Shown here piece by piece: positions 53,591-63,146 of a stretch of DNA of 64,000 nucleotides. The translations under genes and the position numbers were made by a program. Position 1 is the stretch's first letter. Each line of letters begins with the position of its first letter. A model generated the notes under the pieces. That model had not been told where the DNA came from. It made no database searches and saw only the letters and a program-made list of their open reading frames with translations. The stretch spans positions 53,373 through 117,372 of the forward strand of contig DASUJH010000004.1 of assembly GCA_036279355.1 (NCBI GenBank), written 5' to 3'. This stretch comes from Gemmatimonadales bacterium. GTDB taxonomy: Bacteria; Gemmatimonadota; Gemmatimonadetes; Gemmatimonadales; GWC2-71-9.

Positions 53591-56500
53591 TCAGGTCTGC
53601 CCGTCCTCCAGCATGAACCCCCGCCCGCGCACCGCCACCACGAGCGCCGGCACCACATAGAGCGTGATCGGTGTCGAGAGCGCCAGCCCGCCGATCACCG
53701 CGATGGCGAGCGGCCGCTGCAGCTCGCTCCCGGCGCCCAGGCCGAGTGCCAGCGGCAGCAGGCCGAACAGGGTGCAGAGCGTCGTCATGAGAATGGGCCG
53801 GAGCCGCACCCGCCCCGCTTCGCGAATGGCGGTCTCGAGCGGCACACCTCCCGCGCGCATACGGAGCCGGGTGAAGTCGAGCAGGATGATCCCGTTCTTC
53901 ACGATGAGGCCCACCAGCAAGATCAGTCCCATGAAGCTCGACACGTTGAGCTGAGTCCCCGTGATCCAGAGGAGCGCCACCGCGCCCACGAACGAGACCG
54001 GCGCGGCGAGCGCGATGACGATCGGCTCGACGAACGACTGAAACTGAATCAGCATGAGCGCCACGACACTCACGCCCGCGAGGCCAAGCACCAGCAGCAG
54101 TGCGTGGAACGACGCCTGCTGGTTGGCGTACTGGCCGCCCACCTCGAGCCGCACCCCCGGTGGCGGCGGGTGGCGCGCGAGCACCCCGCGCACGTCGGCC
54201 ATGACGCTGCCGAGCGCGCGCCCGCTCACGTCGGCGGTGAGCGCGATCATCTGCTGCTGGTTCTCCCGCGTGAGCTCGGCCCGTGATTCGACGCGCGTGA
54301 GCGTCGCGAGCGCGCCGAGCGGCGTCGCGGCGCGGGTGCGCGGGTTCACGATCGGGAGCGCGGCGAGATCCGTCGCGTCGTAGCGCACCGAGTCGGGCGC
54401 GCGGGCGCGGACGCCGATGGCGCGGTCGTCGAGGTAGACCTGCCCCGCCCCGGCGCCCAGCAGCGCGCCGCTCACCTCGGTTCCCACCTCGGCCGGCGTC
54501 AGGCCGAGCCGGCTCGCCGAGGCATCGCTCACCCGCATGCGCAGCTCGGCCGCGGGCTCGCTCACGCCGTCGAACAGGTCTTCCAGCCCCGGCACTTGCG
54601 CCAGCTCGGGCGCGAGCGAGCGGGCGTAGCCCTCCAGCGTCGTCAACCGGTCGGCGTAGAGCTTGAGCTCGACCGGACGCGCCGCGCCGGCCAGATCGTT
54701 GATCACGTCCGAGAGGATCTGCACGAACTCGATCCGGAGCCGCGGCGCCGCCCGGTTGATCTTCTCCCGCGCATCGTCGATCACCTCGAAGCTCGACCGG
54801 CTGCGCTTACGCGCCGGCTTGAGCCGCGCCACGATATCGCCGCGGTTCTGCTCGGTGGCGAAGAGCCCGAGCTCGGCGCCGAGCCGGCGGGACGTGCCGG
54901 TGACCTCGGGCTCCCGGGCAAGGATGCGCTCCGCGATGTTCACCTCCCGGTCCGACTCCGCGAGCGAGGTGGCGCCGGGCGTCCAGAAATCGAGCACGAA
55001 GGCGCCCTCGTCCATCTCGGGCAGGAATCCGGTGCCGACCGAGCGGTACACCAGAACACCGAGCGCGGCGAGGACGATGGCGCCGCCGCCCAGGAACCGC
55101 GGATGATGGAGCGCCGCACCGAGCGAGCGCTCGTAGCGGTCGGCGAGGCCTTCGATGGCGCGACCGAAGCCGGCGCGCACGCCCCTGCCCCCGCGCATGG
55201 CATCGGCAGCCGCGGATTCCACGGGCAGGAACTGCTCGGCCAGCAAGGGGATGATCGTGAGTGCCAAGCCGAGCGACACCAGCACGGCGATCGTGAGGGT
55301 GATCGAGAGCGCCTTGAAGAACTGTCCCACCACGCCCTGGAGCAATCCGAGCGGCAGGAACACCACGACGGTGGTGAGCGTGGATGTGACCACCGGCCAG
55401 ACCAGCTCCTGCACCGCCTCGCGGATGGCGCGGTCGCGCGGGCCGCCCAGGCGGGTGTGGCGCACGATGTTCTCCGTGATCACGACGGCGTCATCGATCA
55501 CGAGCCCGATAGCGATGGCCATGGCGCCGAGCGTCATCAGGTTGAACGTCTGGCCGACGAGCGACATCACGAACACCGTGATCGCGAGCGTCAGCGGAAT
55601 CGAGGCGGCGCTGATCGCCGTCACCCGTCCCTGCCGGAGAAAGGCGAGCAGCACCAGCACGGCGAGCGCCGCGCCGATCAGCATCGCGTCGCGCACCGAG
55701 GCAACCGCCTCGCGCACCAGCGCGGCCTGGTCGTACACCGCCTTGAAGTGGACGCCGGGCGGCAGCGTGCGCGCGAGCTGGGCCACCGCACCCGCCACGC
55801 TGTCGGCGATGGCGACGGTGTTGCCGCCGATCTGGCGGGTGATGTTGAGCAGTGCCGCGGGCCGGCCGTCGCCCGCGATCACGCGGGTGCGGTCCTCGGT
55901 GCCGAGCGAAACGGTGGCGACGTCGCGCACGCGGAGACCGCCGCCCAACACCACGGCACCCACATCCTCCGGCGTCCGCGCCTGCTGGTCGGACACGACG
56001 AGGTACTGCCGGTAGTCCTGCGCCACGCGGCCCACGGCGTCGACGGCCAGCGAGCGGGAGATCGCGGCCGCGAGGTCGCCGTACGTCATGCCGTGCGCGG
56101 CGAGCCGGGCCGGATCGGCCACGACTTCGATCTCGCGCACCGCGGAGCCCATCACGTCCACCCGCCCAATGCCCGGAATGCGCGAGAGGACGGGGCGGAT
56201 CTGGTAGCGCGCGATGTCGTAGAGCGTCGCGGGATCACCGCCCTCGAGGTTGTACGAAAGGATGGGAAACACCGACGGCGTGAGTCGCTCGACTTCCAGC
56301 TCGAGGTCGGCCGGGAGCTGCGCGCGCACCTGGCTCACCCGCGCCTGGGTCTGCTGCAAGGCCACCTGCATGTCGGTGCTGGGCGCGAAGTAGATGTCGA
56401 TCTCGCTGGCGCCGCGGATCGAGCGCGAGCGCACCCGCCGCACGCCGGGCACGATCGCCACCGCCTCCTCGAGCGGCCGCGTCACGCTGAACACGACCTG

Positions 56501-56671
56501 GCGCGCGCCCAGTGCCGAGCCCTGCGCGACGATGGTGATGCGGGGGAAGAGCAGCTCGGGATAGATGGCCGACGGAAGCGAGAGCGCGGCACCGATGCCG
56601 GCGGCGGCGAGCAGCGCCACTGCGAGATAAACGAAGCGGCGCTGCGCCCCAAGCAGATCGAAGAGCTTCAC
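53591..56671 (-). CDS. RND efflux pump inner-membrane subunit
   Basis: A 1026-residue transporter with the duplicated RND layout: the first helix at about 14-33, a large periplasmic loop, and helices with GLVIDDAVVITENIVRH, where the proton-relay Asp pair lies. A second periplasmic loop and LVGLIVKNGIILLDF follow. The IDDAVV form resembles HAE1-type (drug/hydrophobe) rather than metal-type CzcA pumps; the substrate is not proven. ATG 56671 overlaps the adaptor gene stop by four bases. Last gene of a five-gene operon. Confidence 0.9.
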   Translation of the reverse strand: MKLFDLLGAQRRFVYLAVALLAAAGIGAALSLPSAIYPELLFPRITIVAQGSALGARQVVFSVTRPLEEAVAIVPGVRRVRSRSIRGASEIDIYFAPSTDMQVALQQTQARVSQVRAQLPADLELEVERLTPSVFPILSYNLEGGDPATLYDIARYQIRPVLSRIPGIGRVDVMGSAVREIEVVADPARLAAHGMTYGDLAAAISRSLAVDAVGRVAQDYRQYLVVSDQQARTPEDVGAVVLGGGLRVRDVATVSLGTEDRTRVIAGDGRPAALLNITRQIGGNTVAIADSVAGAVAQLARTLPPGVHFKAVYDQAALVREAVASVRDAMLIGAALAVLVLLAFLRQGRVTAISAASIPLTLAITVFVMSLVGQTFNLMTLGAMAIAIGLVIDDAVVITENIVRHTRLGGPRDRAIREAVQELVWPVVTSTLTTVVVFLPLGLLQGVVGQFFKALSITLTIAVLVSLGLALTIIPLLAEQFLPVESAAADAMRGGRGVRAGFGRAIEGLADRYERSLGAALHHPRFLGGGAIVLAALGVLVYRSVGTGFLPEMDEGAFVLDFWTPGATSLAESDREVNIAERILAREPEVTGTSRRLGAELGLFATEQNRGDIVARLKPARKRSRSSFEVIDDAREKINRAAPRLRIEFVQILSDVINDLAGAARPVELKLYADRLTTLEGYARSLAPELAQVPGLEDLFDGVSEPAAELRMRVSDASASRLGLTPAEVGTEVSGALLGAGAGQVYLDDRAIGVRARAPDSVRYDATDLAALPIVNPRTRAATPLGALATLTRVESRAELTRENQQQMIALTADVSGRALGSVMADVRGVLARHPPPPGVRLEVGGQYANQQASFHALLLVLGLAGVSVVALMLIQFQSFVEPIVIALAAPVSFVGAVALLWITGTQLNVSSFMGLILLVGLIVKNGIILLDFTRLRMRAGGVPLETAIREAGRVRLRPILMTTLCTLFGLLPLALGLGAGSELQRPLAIAVIGGLALSTPITLYVVPALVVAVRGRGFMLEDGQT

Positions 56672-57741
56672 GGATGCCGGCCGCGCGGCGGCACCACGAG
56701 CGCGGAATCGGTGACGCCGTACGCGCCGTGGGTCACCACCGTTTCGCCGCCCTCGAGGCCGCTCGTGATCTCGACCGTCGATGCGGTGCGGCCGCCCACC
56801 GTCACCTGCCGCGCGTGGGCGATGCCGGCGGAGTCGACCACGAATACCTGGTAGTGCTCGCCGTCGGGCACGATCGCCTCGGGCGGCACCGTCACGGCGC
56901 TCGCGGTCGTGCCGATGGCAATCTGCCCGAACACCGTCTCGCCGATCCGGAGCGGACGCGCCGGCCGGGCGACGCGCACCCGCGCCACGACGCCGCCCGA
57001 TGCCGAGTCCACCGTGGCGGCCACGTCGAGCAGGCGGCCTTGTCCGAGCGGCTCGCCGCTCGCGCGCTGGCCGGCGGAGAGGGTGACGGCGGCACCCCGA
57101 CGGACGCGCGCCGCGTCGGCCGGACTCAGCGTGAGCAGGATGTCGAGCGCGGCGGGGTCGGCCACCTCGACCATCGGCTGGCCGCGATCGACGCTCGCGC
57201 CGAGCACGGCGTCGAGCCGGGTCACCACGCCGGCGATCGGCGCGCGCAAGGTCGAGAGCGAGCGCGCGCGCCGGGCCGCTTCCGCGTTCGCGCGCGCCTG
57301 CGCCAGCGCGGCCGCGGCCTGCTCCGCATCCTTGCGCGGAAGAATGCCGGCCTCCGTGAGCCGTTGCGCCCGTTCGCTGCCGCGCTCGGCCGCCGCGAGC
57401 GCCGCGTCCGCGCTCCGCGCGTCGGCCTCGAACGGCGCCTGATCGAAGGCGACGAGCGGCGCGCCGCGGGCCACCGCCTCGCCCGGCGCCACGTACACTC
57501 GCGCCACGCGTGCCGGCCCCGGCGCGGCGAGTTGGGCGATGTGCCCGGGCCGCGCCGCCACGGTGCCGATGGCGTCAATCGTCCGGGTGAACGGCTCGCG
57601 CTGCGCGACGGCGGTGGTGGCGCCGACGACCGGCACCGCGGTGCTGTCAGCCGAAGCATCCGGGGCGCCGGAGCCGTGGCAGGCGGCGAGGGCAATCAGA
57701 AACGCCGCGAGCCACGCGGCAGGCAACGCGCGACCGATCAT
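56668..57741 (-). CDS. RND efflux periplasmic adaptor, lipoprotein
   Basis: A 357-residue membrane-fusion protein. The N-terminal lipobox ALAAC puts the lipid on Cys about 21. A barrel/lipoyl half-motif (RPGHIAQLAAPGPARVARVYV, GEAVARGAPL) is followed by a helical hairpin (AAERGSERAQRL to EAARRARSLS), the second lipoyl half (LRAPIAGVVTRLD) and a C-terminal beta domain. It links the RND pump to the TolC channel. It overlaps both neighbours by four bases. Confidence 0.88.
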   Translation of the reverse strand: MIGRALPAAWLAAFLIALAACHGSGAPDASADSTAVPVVGATTAVAQREPFTRTIDAIGTVAARPGHIAQLAAPGPARVARVYVAPGEAVARGAPLVAFDQAPFEADARSADAALAAAERGSERAQRLTEAGILPRKDAEQAAAALAQARANAEAARRARSLSTLRAPIAGVVTRLDAVLGASVDRGQPMVEVADPAALDILLTLSPADAARVRRGAAVTLSAGQRASGEPLGQGRLLDVAATVDSASGGVVARVRVARPARPLRIGETVFGQIAIGTTASAVTVPPEAIVPDGEHYQVFVVDSAGIAHARQVTVGGRTASTVEITSGLEGGETVVTHGAYGVTDSALVVPPRGRHP

Positions 57742-59048
57742 GGCGCCGTCGCCTCCGAGTAAAAGCGCACCACGGCGGACGCGCGCAGCACCGCCGCGGT
57801 GTCGTCGGCCAACTGCGCCAGCGACTCGCGCGCATTGCGCTCGGCCTCGAGCACCGCGGCCAGTCCGTACGCGCCTTCGCCGTACGCCCGGACCGCCAGC
57901 GCCGCCAGACGCGATGCGCTTGCCGCGAGGTCGCGGTCACGCTCCGCTCGTGCCGCGGCGGCGTTCAATTCGCGCTCGGCGCGCGCCGCGGCGCCCGCAC
58001 TCTCGCGGCGCGCCACGGCCAACTCGAGCGCGGCCCGGTCGCGCTCGGCCATCGCGAGCGCCACGTCACCGCGGTGCGCGCGGAAGATCGGAAGTGGAAG
58101 GCTCAGGCCCACCGTCGGCAGCACGCCGGTCTCGCTTCCCGTCGGATCGTAGGCCTCGACGCCGGCCTGGACCGCAAGCCCGCTCCAGCCGCCGCGGCGC
58201 TCGACTCGGATGGTTTGCTCGGCCGCGCGGACATCGTGCTCCGCCGCGGAGACGGCGAGCGGGGTGCCGGCGGCCGCTCCGCCGCGCGACAGCCGCGCGA
58301 GCGAGTCCGGCGCCGGCAGCGCGAGCGAATCGGCGAGCGCAATGCTCACCTCGCCCGCCGGCATACCGAGCGCGGCCTGCACGTCGAGCAGGCCGGCAAT
58401 GGCCGCGAGCGAATCGCTTGCCGCCGCGTTGGCCGCCTGCCCCGCGCTCACGCGCGCCAACTCGACGTCGAGGTCGCTCGCGTCGCCGGCGTCGCGCCGG
58501 ATGCGCGCGGCGACGAGCAGGCTCTCCGCGGCCGCCGCATTGCGCGCCGCGAGTCGCGCGTGCACTGCCGCCGCCGCCGCGGTGGTGTAGAGCGTATCGA
58601 CGGTGAGCCGCACCAGCGCGCGCTCCAGGGCGAGCCGGTCGCCGGCCGCCTCGCTCGCCGACGTCGCCGCGGCGACCCGGAGCGGGCGGAGCAGGAGAAC
58701 GTCGAGCGGCAGGTCGACCGTGGCGTGATAACGAGGGACCGACTTGCTGTAGCTCGCGTTGAGCGTGGGATTGGCGACGGCGCCCGCGGTCACGAGCCGG
58801 GCGGCGGCCGCCCGTGCCGCGGCGGCGGCGAGCGCCGCGCGCGAGCCCTGCGAGAGCGAAAGGGCGACGGCCTCCTCGCGGGTGAGCGCGCGCGGGGCGA
58901 TGGCGCGAGACTCGATGACGGCCGCGCGCGCCGGATCACCCGGCGCGCCGAGCGCCGCCTGGGGCGCCTGACCCGCCGCGCACGGCGCCGTCGCCGCACC
59001 GGCGAGGAGCAGGGCGGCGCACGCGAGCGCCCACGTTCGCCTCGTCAT
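57738..59048 (-). CDS. TolC-family outer-membrane channel protein
   Basis: A 436-residue protein with a signal peptide (ALACAALLLAGAATAPCAAG), then long Ala-rich coiled-coil helices in two similar halves, as in OEP-type TolC/CusC proteins. A segment LNASYSKSVPRYHATVDLPLDVLLLRP and a second (GLAVQAGVEAYDPTG, VGLSLPLPIFRAHRGDV) mark the two beta-strand pairs of the barrel. It overlaps the adaptor gene by four bases and follows the sensor kinase by 36 bases. Confidence 0.85.
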   Translation of the reverse strand: MTRRTWALACAALLLAGAATAPCAAGQAPQAALGAPGDPARAAVIESRAIAPRALTREEAVALSLSQGSRAALAAAAARAAAARLVTAGAVANPTLNASYSKSVPRYHATVDLPLDVLLLRPLRVAAATSASEAAGDRLALERALVRLTVDTLYTTAAAAAVHARLAARNAAAAESLLVAARIRRDAGDASDLDVELARVSAGQAANAAASDSLAAIAGLLDVQAALGMPAGEVSIALADSLALPAPDSLARLSRGGAAAGTPLAVSAAEHDVRAAEQTIRVERRGGWSGLAVQAGVEAYDPTGSETGVLPTVGLSLPLPIFRAHRGDVALAMAERDRAALELAVARRESAGAAARAERELNAAAARAERDRDLAASASRLAALAVRAYGEGAYGLAAVLEAERNARESLAQLADDTAAVLRASAVVRFYSEATAP

Positions 59049-59084
59049 GGCGGCAAAGCTTAGCGGCCGAAGCTGTCGCCAGGA

Positions 59085-60548
59085 TTACAGCCGCCGCCCG
59101 GGCTCCGGAAAGGTCACCCGCACGGTGGTGCCGCGGGGCTGCTGGCCGGCGCGCGCGGCGCCGTCGCCGCGGGCCGCGCGCTCGCCCGCGGTGCGCTCGT
59201 CCATCGCCGACGCAATGTCGATCGTCGCCCCGTGCGCGCCGGCGATCCACCGCGCGATCGCGAGCCCGAGGCCCGCGCCGCCGGTGGTGCCGCGCACCGC
59301 GTCGCCTCGGTAAAAGCGGTCGAAGACGTGCGGCAGCTCGGCCGGCGGGATGCCAAGCCCCGCGTCGCGCACGGTGAGCTGGGGACCGCTCGCGTGGCCG
59401 CTGTGGCCCTGCCCTGCTCCGGCGCTCTTGCCGTCGCGCGACACGCTCGCCTCGACCACGCCGCCCGGCTCGCTGAACTTGATCGCGTTGTCGAGCAGAA
59501 TCATCGCGAGCTGCCGCACCAGCGCGGGGTCGGCGTCGACCGACACCTCGTCCATCCCGCCCGCATCCACGCGTACGCCGCGCCGCTCGGCCAGCGCACT
59601 CGCGGCGGCCACCGCATCGAGCACGGCCTCGTCCAGCCGCACCCGCTCGCGCCGCACCGGCCGCTCCCCCGCATCGGCACGCGCGAGCGTGAGGAGGTCG
59701 TCCACCAGCGCGCCGAGCCGCTCCGATTCGCGGTCCACCTGTTCCAGCGCCGCGACGTAGGCGTCGGGCGTGCGAGGGCGCTGGAGCGCGACTTCGGCGC
59801 GGGTGCGGAGCACGGCGATGGGGGTGCGCAGCTCGTGCGCCGCGTCGGCCATGAAGCGGCGCATGTACGCCACGCTCTGCTGCACCGGCCGCACCGACTG
59901 GCCGGCCAGAAGCCACCCGCCGCCCGCCACCAGCACGAGGCCGAGCAGCGCCACCCCGCCGAAGGCGCCCATGAGCGCGGCGTAGCGTTCGTCGAGCGCC
60001 GCGCGGTCGGCGGTGGCGAGCGCCACGTAACTGGCGCCGCGCGGCGTCGCGAACCGCTCGGCGTAGATCTCGAGGTTGCCGCGACCGGTCCCCCCGGCTG
60101 CGCTCGCGGGCGCATTGCGCCAGCGCCCATCGGCGCTTCCGTCGGCCCCTGCACGCGCGGCGACGGCTTGCAGCGAATCGGGCGCCGCGGCGGGCGTCAC
60201 CGGGTGGCCGGACAGGTCGAAGAGATAGAGACCGCGGCCGGGAATCCGCAGCTCCTCGACCGCGTCAATGGCACCGCCGCCCGTCATCGCGATCTCGCGC
60301 TCGCGCCGGCCGGCGGCGCTCGCAATCTCGCGCACGGCCGCGTGGAGCGAGGCGTCGAGGTCCGCGGCGGCGAGGTGCACCAGCACGCCGAAGAGAAGCC
60401 CGCCCAGCGCCACGAGCACGAGCGCCAGCGTGGCCACGTACCAGCCGGTGAGCTTCCAGCGCAGGCGCGTGAGGGGCTCGCGCCGGAGTGGCTCGCGCCC
60501 GAGGGACTCGCGCCCGAGGGACTCGCGCCGAAGCGGCTCACGCGCCAA
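59085..60548 (-). CDS. Two-component sensor histidine kinase
   Basis: A 487-residue kinase. Its first membrane helix is near residues 35-60 (YVATLALVLVALGGLLFGVL) and the second near 200-220 (GGVALLGLVLVAGGGWLL), with a periplasmic sensor of about 140 residues between. The HisKA motif FMADAAHELRTPI has its His near 237. The HATPase has LAMILLDNAIKFSE, DAGLGI and GAGLGLAIARW. The first 26 residues are a 5-residue repeat encoded by a 15-base tandem repeat. TTG 60548 is the only start seen, overlapping the regulator gene by 11 bases. Confidence 0.9.
   Translation of the reverse strand: MAREPLRRESLGRESLGREPLRREPLTRLRWKLTGWYVATLALVLVALGGLLFGVLVHLAAADLDASLHAAVREIASAAGRREREIAMTGGGAIDAVEELRIPGRGLYLFDLSGHPVTPAAAPDSLQAVAARAGADGSADGRWRNAPASAAGGTGRGNLEIYAERFATPRGASYVALATADRAALDERYAALMGAFGGVALLGLVLVAGGGWLLAGQSVRPVQQSVAYMRRFMADAAHELRTPIAVLRTRAEVALQRPRTPDAYVAALEQVDRESERLGALVDDLLTLARADAGERPVRRERVRLDEAVLDAVAAASALAERRGVRVDAGGMDEVSVDADPALVRQLAMILLDNAIKFSEPGGVVEASVSRDGKSAGAGQGHSGHASGPQLTVRDAGLGIPPAELPHVFDRFYRGDAVRGTTGGAGLGLAIARWIAGAHGATIDIASAMDERTAGERAARGDGAARAGQQPRGTTVRVTFPEPGRRL
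60475..60534 (-). repeat. 15-base tandem repeat in the kinase N-terminus
   Basis: Four units of 15 bases begin at 60475, 60490, 60505 and 60520, each close to GGCTCGCGCCCGAGG read on the plus strand. They encode repeated R-E-P/S-L-x-R on the minus strand, before the first membrane helix of the sensor kinase. Copy number may vary between strains. Confidence 0.75.
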
Positions 60549-61206
60549 AGCGATACCCGGCGCCGCGCACGGTGTGGATCAGCTTGGGCTCGAAGTCGTC
60601 GTCGATCTTGCGGCGGAGCCGGCGGATCAGCACCTCGAGCACGTTGGTGAACGGATCGTGGTTCTCGTCCCACACGTGCGCGGTGATGGCGGCGCGATCC
60701 ACCACCGCGCCGGCGTTGAGCACGAAGAACTCGAGGAGCGCGAACTCCTTCGCGGTGAGCTCGATCGGGCGGCCGCCGCGCCGCACCGCGCGCGAGCCCA
60801 AGTCCACCACGAGGTCGGCGATCCGGTGCTCGGCGGGAAGCAGCGCGGGGCGCCGCCGCGCCAGCGCGTGGATGCGCGCCACCAGCTCGCGAAAGGCGAA
60901 CGGCTTGGTGAGGTAGTCGTCGGCGCCGGCCTCGAGGCCGCGCACCCGGTCGTCCACCGCGTCGCGCGCGGTGAGCATGAGGATCGGCGTGGTGAGGCCG
61001 CGGCGGCGGAGCGCCGCGCAGAGGTCGAAGCCGTTGCCGCCCGGCAGCATGACGTCGAGCACGATCACGTCGTAGGTGCCGAGCGAGGCGCGCGCGGATG
61101 CGGCATGAAAGTCCGCCGCCGGCACCAGGTCGATGTGCTGCTCGCGGAGGCCCTCGACCAGGACCCCCGCGAGCTCGACATCATCCTCGGCGAGGAGCAC
61201 CCGCAT
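60538..61206 (-). CDS. OmpR-family response regulator
   Basis: A 222-residue regulator. The receiver domain has acidic residues in LLAEDDVE, the phospho-Asp at about 51 (VIVLDVMLP) and the Lys in YLTKPFAF. The winged-helix DNA-binding domain has LTAKEFALLEFF and VLIRRLRRKIDD. It should be phosphorylated by the kinase encoded downstream and control the pump operon. ATG 61206 fits the receiver start. First gene of the five-gene regulator/pump operon. Confidence 0.93.
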   Translation of the reverse strand: MRVLLAEDDVELAGVLVEGLREQHIDLVPAADFHAASARASLGTYDVIVLDVMLPGGNGFDLCAALRRRGLTTPILMLTARDAVDDRVRGLEAGADDYLTKPFAFRELVARIHALARRRPALLPAEHRIADLVVDLGSRAVRRGGRPIELTAKEFALLEFFVLNAGAVVDRAAITAHVWDENHDPFTNVLEVLIRRLRRKIDDDFEPKLIHTVRGAGYRFGA

Positions 61207-61248
61207 GGCCCAAACGTAGCCGGCCATGCGGCCCCGTCTATGGGGATG

Positions 61249-61839
61249 CTACGCGGCGCCGTCCGAGTGGGTGAGCCATGGCAGGAGCGCGCCGCCGGCG
61301 GTGTCCTGCGCGACGTGGCGCACCCCGCTCGCCACATCGGAGCCGATGGCGCGCGCCGCGCGGCCAAACATGCCCGCCGTGAGCTCGGGCGACCGGCGCG
61401 CGGCCGCGTCCGCCGGCGCCACGCCGACGCCGTGCTCGTACACCATCTTGCCGCCGAGATAGGCGCTGTAGCCGAGCGCCGCGATCGCACCCATGCCGAG
61501 CGCGAGGTAGCCGGGCTCGGCGCGGAGGCGGTTCCAGCGCCACCAGGCCATGCCGGTGGCGGCCGACACCAGCATCACGTTCAGCGTGCGGTGGGTGACG
61601 AGGATGTCGCGCGCTTCGCCTTCGGCGTTGGACTCCTCCTGCGCCACGAGCCCGAACACCGCGGAGAGCGCGGCGCTTCCGGCGGCGAGCGCCATACCCC
61701 AGCGGCCGACCTCGCGCAGCGCGCGGCCGCCGGTGCCGTCGCTGGCGTTGCCTATCGCGTCGGCGATCAGCGCCGCCGGAAGCAGCGTGAGCGGATAGTG
61801 AACCAGAGCGGGATGAATCTCCTGCAACTGCATGGCCAT
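61249..61839 (-). CDS. DUF2231 membrane protein
   Basis: A 196-residue membrane protein with four hydrophobic segments. HPALVHYPLTLLPAALIAD near the start is the DUF2231 signature, with two His in or near the membrane that might bind haem or metal. The C-terminal 60 residues are soluble. GGAGG lies seven bases before ATG 61839. It ends 42 bases before the response regulator gene on the same strand and may share its transcript. Confidence 0.8.
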   Translation of the reverse strand: MAMQLQEIHPALVHYPLTLLPAALIADAIGNASDGTGGRALREVGRWGMALAAGSAALSAVFGLVAQEESNAEGEARDILVTHRTLNVMLVSAATGMAWWRWNRLRAEPGYLALGMGAIAALGYSAYLGGKMVYEHGVGVAPADAAARRSPELTAGMFGRAARAIGSDVASGVRHVAQDTAGGALLPWLTHSDGAA

Positions 61840-62045
61840 GGCGACGCCTCCGAGCGCGGTTCGATCCACGGTGGCACCGCGCGTGCGCCGGCGGGGTGAC
61901 GCGGCTCACGGGATCGGCTCGGACGCGGCAATAGGTTACCGGGAGGCTGACGCACACCCGTACGCCGATCCGCACACAGCGCCGCGCACCGGCGGCCGCG
62001 CGTCCGCAGAGAGTACCGACAATCACCGCATACATCGAGGCAACG

Positions 62046-62318
62046 ATGGTCAACGCATCCAACATCCGCGAGCATATGGAAGTCGTCGGCTCCGACGGCC
62101 AGCACGTCGGCACCGTCGATCACGTCGAGGGCAACGACCGCATCAAGCTCACCAGGGACGACCCTGCGTCGGGCGGCGAGCATCACTTCATCCCGCTCAG
62201 TTGGGTATCGGAGGTGGGGCAGGAGGTGCGGCTCGACAAGTCCGCGCAGACGGCAAAGCAGGAATGGCGGGCCGGGAGCTCGCGCAGCAGTGGGGGAACG
62301 CAGCAGCAGAGGATGTAA
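62046..62318 (+). CDS. DUF2171 small protein
   Basis: A 90-residue protein. The DUF2171 pattern, resembling a PRC-barrel, runs through IREHMEVVGSDGQHVGTVDHVEGN and HFIPLSWVSEVGQEVRL, ending in a Ser/Gly/Gln tail. Function unknown; such proteins are often general-stress genes. GAGG precedes ATG 62046 at close spacing. The 61840-62045 gap between this and the DUF2231 gene shows no further gene. Confidence 0.8.
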   Translation: MVNASNIREHMEVVGSDGQHVGTVDHVEGNDRIKLTRDDPASGGEHHFIPLSWVSEVGQEVRLDKSAQTAKQEWRAGSSRSSGGTQQQRM

Positions 62319-62393
62319 GGAGAGCAAGCGAGTAGGGCAGCAAGGAAGGCGGTAGAGGTGGGAAGAATCGCCGCCGGAGTTCGCGCGGGGGTC

Positions 62394-62466
62394 GCGGCCT
62401 GCAAGGGAGCGGGGGCTCCGCCGACAAGCACACAGTCGGCTCCGCCCCCGCCCCCTTGCAGGCCGC
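62394..62466. repeat. Hairpin element, copy C of 3
   Basis: GCGGCCTGCAAGGG at 62394-62407 is exactly complementary to 62453-62466. After one mismatch, eight more pairs follow. The core contains GCCGAC and GTCGGC around a 9-base loop as in copies A and B. It lies between the convergent DUF2171 and PEBP-family gene ends, so it could terminate both. Flanking bases on both sides (for example AAGGAAGGCGGTA at about 62343-62355 and its near complement at about 62499-62512) are also partly complementary, so the palindrome may be larger. Confidence 0.68.
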
Positions 62467-62502
62467 TCCCGAAGCGGAGCTTCCCTTGCCGCCTTGCCTT
62501 CC

Positions 62503-63054
62503 TTACCGCCTTTCGTACTTGCCCTGCACTACCCCTTTTGCCAGCACGTGTCCCCTCATCAGAAAATTGAGCTTCGCGCCCGTCGTCTCAGGGCCGGCAC
62601 CATCCACCTTTGCCAGGTCCAGCGCGTACACCGTGAACACGTAATCGTGCGGGCCGTCGCCCGGGGGCGGACAGGGACCGCCGTACCTGCTCTGGCCGTA
62701 GTCGTTGTGGCCGGTTCGCCCACCGCCGGGGGATGCGCTCGAGCCCACACCGGCGTCGAGGCGGGTGACGCTCGCCGGGAGGTCGAACACCACCCAGTGC
62801 CAGAAGCCGCTGCCGGTCGGTGCGTGGGGATCGAAGATCGTGAGCGCGAAGCTGCGGGTCTCGGACGGAAAGTCGCTCCACGAAAGCGCGGGCGATCGGT
62901 TCTCGCCTCCGCACTGGTCGGCGGCCATGCTGTCCGGCAGCGTGCCGCCGGGTTCGAACGTGGTGGACGTGAGCGTGATGGGCGCCGAGTGCCTGGGCGC
63001 GTCGGGGGCCCTGACCTGGACGGTATCGGCCGTGGCGGCGGAGGAACGTGGCAT
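62503..63054 (-). CDS. YbhB/YbcL (PEBP) family protein
   Basis: A 183-residue phosphatidylethanolamine-binding-protein fold. It shows GGENRSPALSW, the ligand-pocket DPHAPTGSGFWHWVVFDLP, and YGGPCPPPGDGPHDYVFTVYAL. All are hallmarks of YbhB/YbcL Raf-kinase-inhibitor-like proteins. The bacterial role is unclear. GGAGA lies six bases before ATG 63054. No signal peptide is visible, so it is likely cytoplasmic. Confidence 0.9.
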   Translation of the reverse strand: MPRSSAATADTVQVRAPDAPRHSAPITLTSTTFEPGGTLPDSMAADQCGGENRSPALSWSDFPSETRSFALTIFDPHAPTGSGFWHWVVFDLPASVTRLDAGVGSSASPGGGRTGHNDYGQSRYGGPCPPPGDGPHDYVFTVYALDLAKVDGAGPETTGAKLNFLMRGHVLAKGVVQGKYERR

Positions 63055-63146
63055 CGGGTTCTCCGGAGGTTGTGACTGCGTCAAGGTAGCGGCAGCGATC
63101 GGCGTCCGGGTGTGAGCCGGCGCACGCCGGCGCCGCGCGACCGCCA

